This document shows, piece by piece, positions 46,640-57,679 of a DNA stretch of 64,000 nucleotides (within the stretch, counting starts at the first letter, position 1; each line of letters begins with the position of its first letter). The notes beneath the pieces are model-generated. The model did not search any database, was not told where the DNA came from, and saw nothing but the letters and a program-made list of their open reading frames with translations. The stretch is from Ligula intestinalis. Taxonomy: Eukaryota > Platyhelminthes > Cestoda > Diphyllobothriidea > Diphyllobothriidae. The stretch spans positions 55,744,350 to 55,808,349 of the forward strand of contig JAYGXS010000001.1 of the NCBI GenBank assembly GCA_036362985.1, in the 5' to 3' direction. Both the position numbers and the translations under genes were made by a program.

Positions 46640-49375
46640 TCACTCTCTCTTTTCTCTCTCCTTTCCCTGTCACACGCAAGTACAACCATCCAAGAGTTGA
46701 AAATCGTCCTTTTTCATACCAATGTTAAGGACATAAGACAGACTTAAAAAAGGTTAAAATGACTATTTACCTCTCCAAGAACAAAAAGAGCAAAGGCATG
46801 GTTGGGAGAACGACGCGTAGCACATGTAATTACTTCTACACATCCTAGGCGACTTAAACTTCGTGGCCCGCGACGACAGTTCATTTTCTGTCCGCTATCA
46901 ACAGCTTTTTCTTACTGTATAGTAATAAGCTGTGAAGCATATTTTAAAAACAATAAAAAAATCAACAGGATTTCTCGGGCACTGTACATGGATCCTTTTC
47001 AGTTCTCTTAGGATGGCAAATAAACAGCAAAACTGTCCCTTGCCAAAATCACAGGAAACATGGCAACTTGAATTGATTAACATTGCGGAGCTCAAACCCG
47101 CGACTCCTGCCCCTGAATTGAAGAAAAAAATACTGTAGGGAAATGCATACCCCAAATACATTGTTTCTGTGGGTCACGTAAATTATTGTCAGCTGACTGC
47201 TTCGAGGTGATTGTTCACAAGAAATTAAAGCAAAAGGCGCAATTGAGGTTTCACCTGGGGATCACGACTAGGGAAGCTGACATGTGCCTCCTTCTTTCGC
47301 GAACTGGGAGGACAGCATAGCAGGTACTGCTATCGTACTCTAGTATGCAATTCCTAACTGCGGTGTTGTCAATGGCACCGATTTATAGAGAACCGACGAA
47401 CATGGCATGATTTTTTAATTTTCCAAGAAAATGTCAGAGGCACACAAACCGGGGCTGAATGAAATTGTTCTTTTAACCTACCTCAATTCGCTATCGCAAC
47501 GCTAGTTAAAAATCAAATGAGAGTCACTAGCTCCGAGACCATTCCGCCTTGTACGGTTAGTTATACACCGGGCCTTTGCGTTTACTCCCGGAAGAAACCA
47601 AACAACAAACCCACCGAGGGGATCATATGATTTGTGCAAGCCCGGATTATCCCGAAATTGAGAATGCATTTTACCGCGGAATTAGATGTTGAGGTTTTAC
47701 TTCAGTAGGGACCCATTATTTGCAGCTCCACCATGATGAGCCTAAGCGGATCAAACCTCGGTGACAAATTAGTTAATACGCTTAGTGTGGTGGTGATTGC
47801 ATAGTATGCTGTGCCTTTATTGCACTTTTAATCACATGGTACACATCAGATTAAGTCTGCATGAACGAACAGGAAACTAGTGATCCAAAATACTTGTCCA
47901 TAACCTCGCTGCCGTAAAGGTAGTTGCTGGATCTTGGAATAACCTAAGTCTGAGATGACTAAGGCCCGAAAGTCTGATAAGAACTTAATCAACCACTATG
48001 GACTTACCCCGAGCAGGTCCGAAGACGAAGAATAAGTGGTGTCGAATCGTATTATGAAACAGTGAAATAAGGAGCTGCAGGTGAAAAGAGGACAAGGAAG
48101 AATGAGAGAAGATGAAGGGGTGTTGTGCGGAACGGAGGAAGTGAGAGGGCAAAGGAGAAAATTCAGCTACGATATCCGTGTAAGCATCGATGAAGTCAAA
48201 TTTGGTGAATGTACATTTTTGATTATTCATCATCAAGTAATTAAAATAATATAAGTGGGGGGGAGAAGACTGCCAAAATTTTAAGCATCCAATCAGCAAG
48301 AAAGTAGGGAGAGATAATGCCATAACAAATGCCGCACATGGTGATGATGGTGCGTGTAGGTGCAGACTCACGCTCCTTTCGTCCGCTTCCGAGCTTATAG
48401 ACGCTGGGTGAGGGAGAAGAGAGATTGGTAGATGCAGCATTAGATCACCATCACTTAAAATAGTTCACGCGCAAGTCACGGTCCCTGCGCCACTACGCTG
48501 TGAAGAAAAAGATGGACCTCGTCGAATACTATGGTCGGACTTTAGGATAGCTAAATTCTGAGATAGAGCACCAGTAGTTAAAAGAAACTAAAACATCAGA
48601 AACACTTTGAATACTCCGAGCCACTGCCCGTCCAAAAGGGGATTGTTTCATTTCTTCAACTCGTTGAAGCCCGTGGTTGGAAATCGTCGAAATCGATGGT
48701 CGAACTGTTGGATGTGGTATAACCAACCAGCTTCACGGCCCTAACACTTGCCGATCTACCTGCCCTCACTTTCACCACATATACACATTAGGCATCAGCC
48801 TGGCTGGTCACTTGTGAATTCATCACAAAGGGCCTGATGAACTAGTGCCCGGGGCCTCCACATACATTCGCCGCACTCATCTTCATTGTGCCCACCGTCC
48901 ACACACACTCACATTGTATGGGCCTATTAGGCCACATACGCCTCCATAAGAAACCTACGGTGTAATGCTCTCTACTACATCAAGTCATCAGATGATTCCG
49001 CACCAGCATATACACCACACGTGGTCATGTCAACATCACATCACATACCGTGTGCTGCTAAAGACCTCCCACTTTAAGGTAAGTTAGATCTTTGGTTCCT
49101 TTGGCATAAGACCCTTCAGTTGCATGTGCGATCGTGATCTGCAACTTTACCGATTTAACTAGTAGTCCTAGCTTGTAACACTAGCAACTGAAGGTTTTAT
49201 CAGGGCAAGCCACACGCCTAGTGTGTGTTCAGTGGCTGCTCCTTCGACTGAGAGTCAGGCGGTGTTAGCTGACGTGGTGTGCTTCTCACTGCACGCCGCG
49301 GTATTTGCAGGCAAACCGTAATCTATAACGGGGATTGTCCGATTGTTCTTACCATAGCATGCTATGCGCTCTAGT
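46640..49375. other. No gene recognised
   Basis: Open frames such as 47,985-48,440 on the minus strand are AG/TC-rich and without similarity. A T-arm-like hairpin (GCGGG-UUUGAGC-UCCGC, minus strand, near 47,075-47,095) stands alone and is too weak to call a tRNA or SINE. Confidence 0.35.
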
Positions 49376-49379
49376 GTGA

Positions 49380-49615
49380 CAGGCTGGGGACAGTAGACAG
49401 GTAGCGCCGTTGCAAGAATGACTATATCCGGCACACTAGCTTTTGTGTTGACTTTAGCCAGCGTTCAACACCAACATGACATAGGCTGGAGGCATAAGAC
49501 AAAAAGAGAGGACACCAAGGCAGGACTGACTATACCCGGAAGGTTAACTTTAGCGCTCACTTAAGCCAGCATCGCACACCAACGTAAGATAGGCTGGGGG
49601 TGCGAAGATGGCTAA
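49380..49615. repeat. Short tandem array, ~108-bp period
   Basis: A segment starting GACTATATCCGG at 49,420 recurs as GACTATACCCGG at 49,528, and the following AGCCAGC..CAACACCAAC...ATAGGCTGG block also recurs. About two units plus a partial one are visible. No open frame or ribozyme motif was seen in it. Confidence 0.6.
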
Positions 49616-50761
49616 GGCGCTGGTTTCCGGAAGCTCAGATATAAGGTTTAGTGCAGAAAAGTCAGCCTTGCAAGTGAACGTGACAGCATATGTCACTAAA
49701 ATTTTCAAATTTGATTAATGGTATCCCTGTATGTACAGTAGATTACATATCTGATGAAAGGTTGGGGATTGGAGGATTTAACGCACAGGTTGTTTATTTA
49801 GTTCATTGGGTTGACTTGAGGCGCAAACTGTTGTTTACTAGAATTTAATTCCGTTCAGATTAGAATACTGGAAGAAAATAGAGGCGAAAATTGGCAAAAT
49901 CCAGTGTTTGTTGATATCTGAGGTATTTCCTACGCTATTAAACGCTGCGGAAAAGAATTTCTTGCATGTGTATGTTGCACTAGAAAAGAACATTCATGAT
50001 GAGCAGAATCTTTTTAATCATATCTGTTCACAAAACGGAATTTTTTGCGTCCATGAAATTGAGGTTCATTAGGTAATTAGGTGATAACGCATTAATTTTG
50101 GGAAAAGAAAAGCAAAATAAGTTTAAAAAATTATATTTCGCAAATCTGCCAAGTTTTATGCCTATAAAATTGAGTAATAAACTTTTAAGGTTGTTCTTTG
50201 CTATACTCCATATTAAATTTATATTTTATACTTGAGGGGTTACAGGCAAGGAATGTGTTTGAGAACTTTATTAGCATATGGCAACCAAATTTATTGTACA
50301 ATCGGTATTAAATTGGAGACAGTTAACATAACAAACATTTGACAGAGTTGTCACGGGACATTGCGAAACATTTTTTTTCAAAAAATCGCCGTTGATATTA
50401 TTGCCACTCTGTTTTGCATTTGTTAGCGCAGAACTGAGTCTATAAGTAACCAAATATGCTGAAAACTCTTCCATTTTATATCAGTAGAGATAAGCCTAAT
50501 TGTTAGGGAAATCAATCCACTGGCCAAAATTTCCCATTCTGATCTTGACTTAATCATCAAAAAAATTAAAGTACGCAGACATCAGACGTCAAAATATATA
50601 AGTAAAGCTTTTTTCAAGAGTTAACTTTTTGTATAATTTTTCTAAGTCAGTCTTAAGAATATTCATTCGCGACTTTTGTAGTGGACGTTCATTTTTCTCG
50701 GCAATGATTTCATATGATTGGGTGGTTCTGAAAATATGACACACAAAGACAGCTGCATAAG

Positions 50762-51058
50762 TTCAAAACTCGGGTGCGGCAGCAATTTCAGCTGCTACAC
50801 TAGTGTTGGCCCCCTGTGGCTGATGAGTGCCAATAGCCCGAAATAGCTATATCACAGGACGCCAAGTGCCTGCCGAAACAGTTATAAAAACATAAAAAAC
50901 ATATGTTACTGACAGTTGGCTAGTAACATATCAATTATCAGTAGCTTTCCGGAACATAGTTGGTTGATCCAACTCGCAAAAGCATTATCCAAGGATGGGC
51001 GCATCCTGAGGAATAGATCGGTGCACAAACAAATAATAAAAAAACATGTTTGAAAGCT
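50762..51058 (+). repeat. Structured hammerhead-bearing insertion in TIR element
   Basis: Copy 2 of the TIR element lacks this stretch; its flanks align on both sides. The insert starts with a B-box-like GTTCAAAACTC, then a hairpin GCAGC/GCTGC (50,779-50,795), a palindrome ACACTAGTGT (50,797-50,806), the hammerhead (50,813-50,858), a 10-bp perfect hairpin (50,901-50,910 with 50,922-50,931), GTTGG/CCAAC (50,959-50,973), AGGATG/CATCCT (50,992-51,007) and an A-rich end. It looks like a 5'-truncated SINE or single retrozyme-like unit made of successive stem-loops. Confidence 0.65.
50813..50858 (+). ncRNA. Hammerhead ribozyme in the nested insertion
   Basis: Stem I has seven pairs (50,813-50,819 with 50,852-50,858). 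CUGAUGA is at 50,820-50,826, stem II (GUGCC..AGCCC) is weak with a mismatch, and GAAA is at 50,840-50,843. Stem III is AUAG/CUAU (50,843-50,850) without a loop, with A15.1-U16.1 intact. Cleavage is predicted after A 50,851 in a UUH-class AUA triplet. The zero-loop stem III suggests that dimeric RNA would cleave better than a monomer. Confidence 0.75.
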
Positions 51059-51924
51059 GATTATTGACGTAAAAGCTTTACAGATATATCTTATTGTGAA
51101 GTTCTTGGTAAGCACATAGAAGATAATTATAATTTATGCTCAATTGACTGAAGCCAGTGAAAATTATAAAGTCATAATTAGAATTTCAATGAAGATCTGA
51201 ACCTCTTCGCAATCGAAATCCCAAAATAATTACAAAATATTTGTTGGAAGGCAATTACTGTTAGCGTACAAACAATGATACGTTTATAATCGCAGATGAC
51301 AATTGAATTGAAATTTATTATTCACTGACCGGCATGTCCGCACGTGAGCTTACGAAATATCTTACTCCAGTGATCTCCCAATAGGCCAAATCAAGCGTAA
51401 TTATGGTTGCATTAGTCCAACGCAACTCAGGCAATGCATAAACTAAAGAAAAACTAGAAATTCTCGTGAAAACGTATTGGAATCTATACTCGAAATTTGG
51501 GCTGTTCGGCAACATCCATAGATTACATTCCGCGTAATATGGGAGCACATATATACGAAAACTCTACAAAATAAGTATTTTCCAAAGTTATTTTACTGTT
51601 CCTGCTATATTCACTCGTTGGTTTTTTATAAACGGGCATCCTCTACAAGTAGAACTTAAGTTAACCTAGTACGCCCGATTTCCACTTTCTTAGAAAGGCT
51701 TGTATTTCTGTTAAACGTTATATTCCTTCAAAAATCACAATATGCTCTATGGCGAAGAACGACCATTAGTTTATTGTTGTAAGGTTTTTGGGGCCGAAGC
51801 TTCGGTTGCTTTTGAGTAACGGAGTTATTTGTAAAAATCCTTGGATTTCATGAGTAAGTGCACCCATGTACTGTAAGTAAATCTGTAAGCTCCGTAAGTT
51901 AAGCATATACAGTAAGAAAGCAAA

Positions 51925-51972
51925 GGAAGACCGGAATGGCGATTTCTGGCTTGCTAGCCGTCATCAGCCAGT
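51925..51972 (-). ncRNA. Hammerhead ribozyme of SINE-like repeat
   Basis: Minus strand: CUGAUGA is the complement of 51,961-51,967, stem II GGCU-AGCA-AGCC, GAAA the complement of 51,943-51,946, stem III AUCG/CGGU and a GUC triplet. Cleavage is predicted between 51,929 and 51,928. Stem I is weak (two wobble pairs, then mismatch), so the copy may be inactive although its core is complete. Confidence 0.6.
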
Positions 51973-52090
51973 CATACCCAATCTCATAGGTTGGAACCTC
52001 CGAGATTTGAACCCGGGGCCTTTGGTCATTAAGTTTAATACTCTACCACGGCACCACGGGTTCAGTACTTTATCGGTTGAGATCGGGGAA
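51925..52090 (-). repeat. SINE-like repeat: tRNA-like head plus hammerhead
   Basis: On the minus strand a tRNA-like part (about 52,085-52,005) has a TGGTAGAGTAT A box and a T-arm CCGGG-UUCAAAU-CUCGG, both fitting pol III internal promoters. About 45 bases on is a hammerhead (51,967-51,929). The layout repeats that at 32.4 and 4.1-4.3 kb. The insertion sits just outside copy 1 of the TIR element (ends 51,873). Confidence 0.65.
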
Positions 52091-52094
52091 TATG

Positions 52095-54490
52095 ATGAAA
52101 ATATAAGCTGGCTCGGACAATGACCTGGTGCTGACGGTAATGAGGTTGACGATTCAACGCATTTTCCTCACTATAAACAATCTGACGCGCTTGAAGCTAT
52201 CACGGTGTACTATAATTTGTGACTTAAAGAGTTACTGACGAGAAACTCGGACAGCGCGGTCAAGTCAGTATGGGTTGTGTAATATGGCTTACTGGCAGAC
52301 TGAGAATCAGGCTGCAATGGCTACTTAATATCATTTCCACTCAGCTGGTATCCGAGCTGTCCTTCTTTGCTGTGGTGCTTCCTGGTTGTGATGGTCTACT
52401 CTGTGTTGGCCGGCACCCTCTCCCATATTAGGTCTTCTTGACACCTGGCCCGCTTGTTGGAGGGAAAGAGTGTGCTAGATGCTGTGTAAGTCTATAATCA
52501 TCGAAAAATTATTCAAGCGCAAGACACCGTCCATGCACCACCAGTTCTGGAACACACGGTGGACATAGTCTAACTGTAGGGGTGTTGCTGACAAAACCAA
52601 ATCAACCTTACGGCTAAAAGCAACTACTGAGAAAATACAGTCTCGCCGTCGCTTCATTTACACCTAAACTTGCCTTAGTTTGAGCGGCCTACACGTCTCA
52701 TTAGAGTTCATACGTTTCAGAAGTATACTGTTATGCTCGGAAGCCTTGCAACTAACTATTCTGTCAGCCGAGTAAAACAACGCGACAAAAGCAAAAAACA
52801 GATAAAAGCCTCTTTTCCAAGACAGCGTCATACTCTTACAGTTCTTCAAAAGGTATATTGTTGATCGACACAGTCTCTTTTGGGAAAAAGGCAGTTCTGG
52901 TTCTTGTACTTGTATCCCGGAAGATCCGAAGATAAGAGGATCTCCACGAAGTCCCTTGCAGCTACGTCGATAAAACGCATGTCTCCATAGTTGCGGCATA
53001 ACGTCCGTCCCCGTCGGCGACTCTGTATCGAATGGCCACTCGAACGCCAATAGCGTACTCTATTTTAGAGCGTGCTAGTGGCGGGCTGAATAGGACGGTA
53101 AATGGCTCACTTCAGCGCGGCCGCTGGCAAAATTATCCTTCTACGGGTCGCTAAGAAAGAACCTTCTTACGTCACCAATAGCAGAGGCTAATTTCTGCTA
53201 GTATAGGCAGAACCACACTACCTGATGACAGAGCTCTGAAGACCTGGTCTACTGCAATCTGAGAGGACCCCGCAGCATTGGCGAGCTGGACGATATTGAC
53301 TGACACAAAGGCCCAGAGTTTGTGGTTGCTGTGTACCAGCTATGTAAGCGAAGTCTCAATGATGGCATCCATGAGAACCACCCGCCCACGCCAGACCGCT
53401 GAGCATTGCTGCATAAAAAGGATGACATCGGACAGCGTGAAGTCAACTCGCAAAGCACCTACTGCGCAGAATCCAAACGAAGAGCAAATAACCAGTCAGG
53501 ATGTAAAACTCGCAATTTTCCAAGGCTGTCAACGGCATACTCGTAGATGGGAACCGTAGCTTGTTACGTTTAAGCAGATAAATGTGTTGCGTGCAAAGCA
53601 GAATTCTATCCAACTTCTCAGAGTAGACAGAGATTTCTTCTTACCACATCATCCTCGGAAAGTTGTAGCGAATATCGGCGAGGGACGAAAACACAAGTCA
53701 ACACTTCAATGAAACTAGTGTTTACTTGCGGGGAAGGGAAGATCGATTGTACAATCCACGAGAGATACAATACTTCAGCGTGAACAGATTTTCAAAGTCA
53801 TAACACCGTATGACCGTTGGAGTGAGCGTAGAGTTCAAAAATGACTTAAAACAATTCTAGTAAAAAAAACAATGCATGTCGAAATTGCCAGATGCGCTGG
53901 AAAGGAGAAAGCTATTTTAATGAATCACTAAGAGACATATCAAAGAGACATGAAATGCAATTAGTGCTAAGATAAGTCTAGTGAGGGGGAGGCGACTCGT
54001 TACGTTGACAGTGACCGTAAAGTTGATTGACTGGTTGATTGGAGTGCAAGCTTGGGCACCCAGATTCAGTGTTGCACGCCAAAGTTAGAGTAGAAAATAC
54101 AATCAAAGGCAGGGGTCCAAGCACAAAATGAAGACCACAAAACCAAAAGACAGGCGATAAAAATTTCCCTCGCCACGTTTCTAAGGAGTACAGAAACAGA
54201 GCATAGCCCAGATGCCGGAAATGGGCAGACGGCGCTGTGACGCACTAGAAGAAGGTATGATCCAACTCAGAGTGAAAGAGGATGAAGGCTGCAAGGTTGC
54301 AGCGATGAGAATAAGACTAGCTTTTAAAAAAATATGCGATAACAATAAATGCGAGGGGAGAAGGCATGGGAGTTAGTACCGGGCAAGCAAAAAGCGGTAT
54401 TGTCTGCATGAGATGGGAGTGAGGGAGCCTGGAATGTCTGGGGAACAACTGGGGAGACTAGAAAGGCAGGCGACGACCGTATGCGTGAGA
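52095..54490. other. No gene recognised
   Basis: A few open frames occur (for example 53,278-53,559 and its minus-strand counterpart) without recognisable similarity. GC content increases toward 54.0-54.5 kb, next to the candidate exon. Confidence 0.35.
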
Positions 54491-54494
54491 ATCC

Positions 54495-54950
54495 TCAGTT
54501 GAGACGTTGGGACCGCCCCAAGAGACGGGGAGGCCGGGAGTGCAAGTCAGCCATTATGGAGGAGAAGTCGGAAAGGCGCTGGTAGTCCTCGTCAACTTCT
54601 AAAGCCGTGGCGGCGGGAGCCGCAGGGCCGGGTGTCTGACTTTGATGACGCCGACTGGGCATGAGCGGGGCGGCTACTGAGGCAGAGAGTCTCTCCATGC
54701 CGGTTACAGAGATGGGACGAAAACAGGCCGCCGGGTTGGCACTGCTGGCAAGTTGGGGTTGCAACGGCAGACCAGGCGCCTGCTCCAAATGCGGGGGCGG
54801 AATCGGTCGCACGTCAACCGCCCCGTCTGATTGATCGAAGGCGGGATTCGGTGTAGAAAGTGGAAGGCGTAGGGGACAAGCCAGCATTTCAGGCATGACT
54901 GTCAAGTGCAAAACCAAGCAAGACAGGGAAGGCCACTCCTTGTCCAAACC
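54495..54950 (-). CDS. Candidate terminal exon, Pro/Ala-rich protein of unknown family
   Basis: An open frame of about 151 codons runs on the minus strand from 54,950 to a stop at 54,495-54,497. It begins directly after a strong splice acceptor (CTTCTTTTCTAG ending at 54,951), and the TAG within this acceptor closes the frame upstream, so it fits a 3' terminal exon better than a single-exon gene. The region is much more GC-rich than its surroundings. The product is low in complexity, rich in Pro, Ala, Ser and Leu, and ends SDFSSIMADLHSRPP...SQRLN. No domain, signal peptide or transmembrane segment is visible. No AATAAA was found on this strand in the next 450 bases, which argues against the call. 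Confidence 0.35.
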   Translation of the reverse strand, partial: GLDKEWPSLSCLVLHLTVMPEMLACPLRLPLSTPNPAFDQSDGAVDVRPIPPPHLEQAPGLPLQPQLASSANPAACFRPISVTGMERLSASVAAPLMPSRRHQSQTPGPAAPAATALEVDEDYQRLSDFSSIMADLHSRPPRLLGRSQRLN

Positions 54951-54954
54951 CTAG

Positions 54955-55565
54955 AAAAGAAGATGGAGTCTAACTTATCCTGAAAAGGCAAAAGAAGCAG
55001 TTCAGGAGATTGTTGTAGAGAAAAAAACTCGAGATTTTGCCAACGAACATCAATTGAAAAATCAGAAACATAAGATCTTCAAGGAGAGGCAAACTCAGAA
55101 GCTAAGGAGTCGCCGACAACGGACATTGGGAAGAATCCCAGGAATAGGGATTATCTCGAAGGACAACCAAACTGCCCTCTGAACCAATTTCTAGGAGCGA
55201 GAACAGTTTGATGGTTCAGCGTGTCCTAGCAGACCCAGATTTACTCGTCAATGTCACTGCCCCCCCCCTCCCCCCCAAATATACCTTTGCGACTACTGTC
55301 ACAATTACGGGCAAATAAAAATGGAGGAAACATATAAATCGGCTTTAGGGTCGGTTTTGTAGCATCAGATTCATGACGTTCTATCGGGAAGCAGTTTTCG
55401 AACATACCTAGGGAGCCGGTCTTCGGATTTTTAAGCGTTATCTTGGTCCCAATATCAACTTTTTAGCATGCGGATAAAAATCATCAGATGACTTGAGAAT
55501 ACGAGGTAAAGGTAGTTCACAGACAGCGCAATTCTACGAAATACTGTGGTTTAAGAAAGGTCCCT
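54955..55565. other. Intron-like or intergenic sequence
   Basis: If the exon at 54.5-54.95 kb is real, this is the 3' end of its upstream intron on the minus strand. A C-rich tract interrupted by one T lies at 55,260-55,276. No other feature was seen. Confidence 0.3.
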
Positions 55566-55569
55566 GTTT

Positions 55570-57674
55570 TTTCAATGATGGCTGTTACAAAGTCTCCCAG
55601 GAGAGGTTCGGTAGCGGATGGTATTCCTGTTGAAATCTACAAGTCCCGCATTGACACCCTGGCTGCGTGAGGTGATCGAACAAGCATGGAGAGATAAAAT
55701 AGTTCCGAATGACTGCAGTTCGGGTATCCTTATACCCATCTTCAAAAAGGGAGATAAGACAAAGTGCGAGAACTATCGCAGCACAAACTACATCGACATT
55801 GCCGCGAAGTTTTTACTACTGTCTTTGTCAGAAGATTCCAGTCTCTGCGAGATTCTAGGACAAGGCCCAACTAAACTGGATTTCAAGCTGGGCGGAGATA
55901 TGTAAACCAGATATTTACCCTGGAATTCCGCCATAACTACCAGTAACCGACGACCGTCTGCTTTGTCGACTTCACTGCCATGTTCGGTTCCGTCTATCAT
56001 GAGTCCCTGTGGCGAATAATGGTAGAAGATTGAGTACCGACCAAATCATTGCCATGATTAAGTTCTACTATTGCTCCATCACTGCACGAGTTCTGGTCCA
56101 CAAGAATCTCCCCCAACTGTTGGATATCCGGTCTGCTGTTCGACAGTGCTGCGTCCTGTCACCCATTCTATTTAACTATGCCACTGGCTGGATTTTTGGG
56201 AAGGCTCTAAATGAAAAAGACGGTGTTGAGCTCGCACACGGATGCCGAATGACTAACCCCAACTACTTCAATGATACTGCTCTGTGAGCATCAAACTTTG
56301 GTGGTCTATAGTCTGTAGTGTCACGGGTGGATGAGATCACTATGTCGGTTGGCTTGTCCATAAATACCCGAAAGACTAAGTTATTCTCGAGCTGCATCAC
56401 TGACCAGGAGAAGGCACCCCTTAGGATAAATGGCCGTCCATTCGAAGAAGACAGATTAAACTACCTCAGGACGAGGCTGTTACCTAATAGGCAGAACAAG
56501 GAGGAAATTGTCTCCCGCATCAATCCTCCGAAAGTACCTGTGAATCAGACGTAAAATCAGCATCGCCACGAAGCGTCGTGTATACTGTACATCCATCCAG
56601 TCAGTCCTCCTCCATGGATGTGAATGCTCGGTTTTGTGCGCTGAAGATGAGCGAAGATTGCAGGTATTTGACCACCGCTGCCTGAGGAGCATCCTGCGAG
56701 TCCAGTACAGTAGTCGCCGGTTATTAAGCCCACGGTTAATAGGTCCAGCCACGTATTAAGCCCAAATCAGCTTGGGACGGAATTTTACATAGCACAATCC
56801 GCCGGCTAATAAGCCCAGTTTGCCAACAGGATAGAGCGAGATTATCATCTCTCTGTGTGAGGAAGCTGTTTATGATAATGAGGAGGACGAAGAGCCAGTT
56901 CCCACTGCTGCACAGATGAGAGCTGCAGTCTAAATTCTGCAACGCGGTCTACAGGCATCAAATTTCACAAAATTCGACGATTTCTGGTGCCTGGAGAAGG
57001 ACATCGAAGGGCACTAGCGAATGAAGATTCTTCCAAAACAACTGACAGTAGACCGCTTTTTTTAAACGTGTCGCAAATAATTTTTTGTTGTTGTTATTAC
57101 GTAAGATACAGACAAACAGCATTCTTTTCTTGCACATAACCAAGCTCTACACATAATAAAGTACGTAGGTAATGTATAGTGCCTATCCTGCGTTTGCTTA
57201 TCAAGAACTAGGACTCACCGTTTAGACCGCCCGCCACTTATTAAGCCCAATTTGGTCTGGGCCCGAGGTGGGATTAATAACCGGCGACTACTGTATACCG
57301 AATTTATCTTGGATGAGAGAGTCCGTACTCGCTGCGACAGTATCACGAGGATATTTCAGACCATCCAAGAAAGACGACTGAGGTGGTTTGGGCACGTTCA
57401 CTGTCATCCGGCTCACGAGCTTTGGTATGCTGCCCTCGATCTGGCGCCGCAGCCCACCCAAAGGCGCCGAAGAGGTGGGCAAATCAAAACCTGGCTCGAA
57501 ACCGTTCGTCAAAGCATACAAGCGGTTCTTGCACCTTTGATTTTCAGTCACCGTCACTGGAGGAGAGAATGGGTGGAGCTTTCCAGATCCGCTGCCACCA
57601 AGCGTCACGCGTGGAGGGGTGCCGCCCGTAACATTATGAGGCCGGCTACATCACGCATGGTCAGAACCGGTTAA
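55570..57674 (+). mobile_element. RTE-like LINE, RT and C-terminal remnant
   Basis: RT motifs in order: ADGIPVEIYKS (55,617), IPIFKKGDKTKCENYR (55,735-55,780), VRQCCVLSPILFNYATGW (56,140-56,190), an SVGLSINTRKTK region (56,347-56,375) and ERRLRWFGHVHCHP with a C-terminal RRRRGGQIKTWLETVRQS segment (57,370-57,530), ending with a stop at 57,672-57,674. The 5' endonuclease is absent; frameshifts and stops separate the blocks. The catalytic YADD region is damaged. The element is split at 56,707 by a 586-bp DNA transposon, and the LINE frame resumes on the far side. Confidence 0.85.
56708..57293 (+). mobile_element. Tigger/pogo-like DNA transposon, deletion derivative
   Basis: The ends are perfect 20-base inverted repeats, CAGTAGTCGCCGGTTATTAA at 56,708-56,727 and its complement at 57,274-57,293. 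TA occurs on both sides (56,706-56,707 and 57,294-57,295), the target duplication of Tc1/mariner superfamily elements. TIRs starting CAGTAGTC are typical of Tigger/pogo. A short internal frame (EEDEEPVPTAAQMRAAV then ILQRGLQASNFT, about 56,876-56,970) resembles the acidic C-terminal end of Tigger transposases; the DDE domain is deleted. The perfect TIRs imply a relatively late insertion into an already old LINE. Confidence 0.88.
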
Positions 57675-57679
57675 AGTGT

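Larger units (their letters stand above)
49736..51873. mobile_element. Unclassified TIR element, copy 1 (Tc1/mariner-like ends)
   Basis: This copy aligns, in opposite orientation, with 62,150-63,955 over its whole length, with blocks of strong similarity at both ends and in the middle. The ends are inverted repeats of the type CAGT...TATCTGATGAAAT, flanked here by TA (49,734-49,735 and 51,874-51,875), as for Tc1/mariner elements. No DDE transposase was recognised; the minus-strand frame 51,318-51,548 has a counterpart in copy 2. Without its ~296-bp nested insertion the copy is about 1.84 kb. The superfamily call is tentative. Confidence 0.65.

Noticed and set aside
47070..47100. Isolated T-arm-like hairpin on the minus strand
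   Set aside because: No A box, cloverleaf or downstream hammerhead.
48829..48860. CUGAUGA near a GC-rich hairpin
   Set aside because: No GAAA and no stem III follow.
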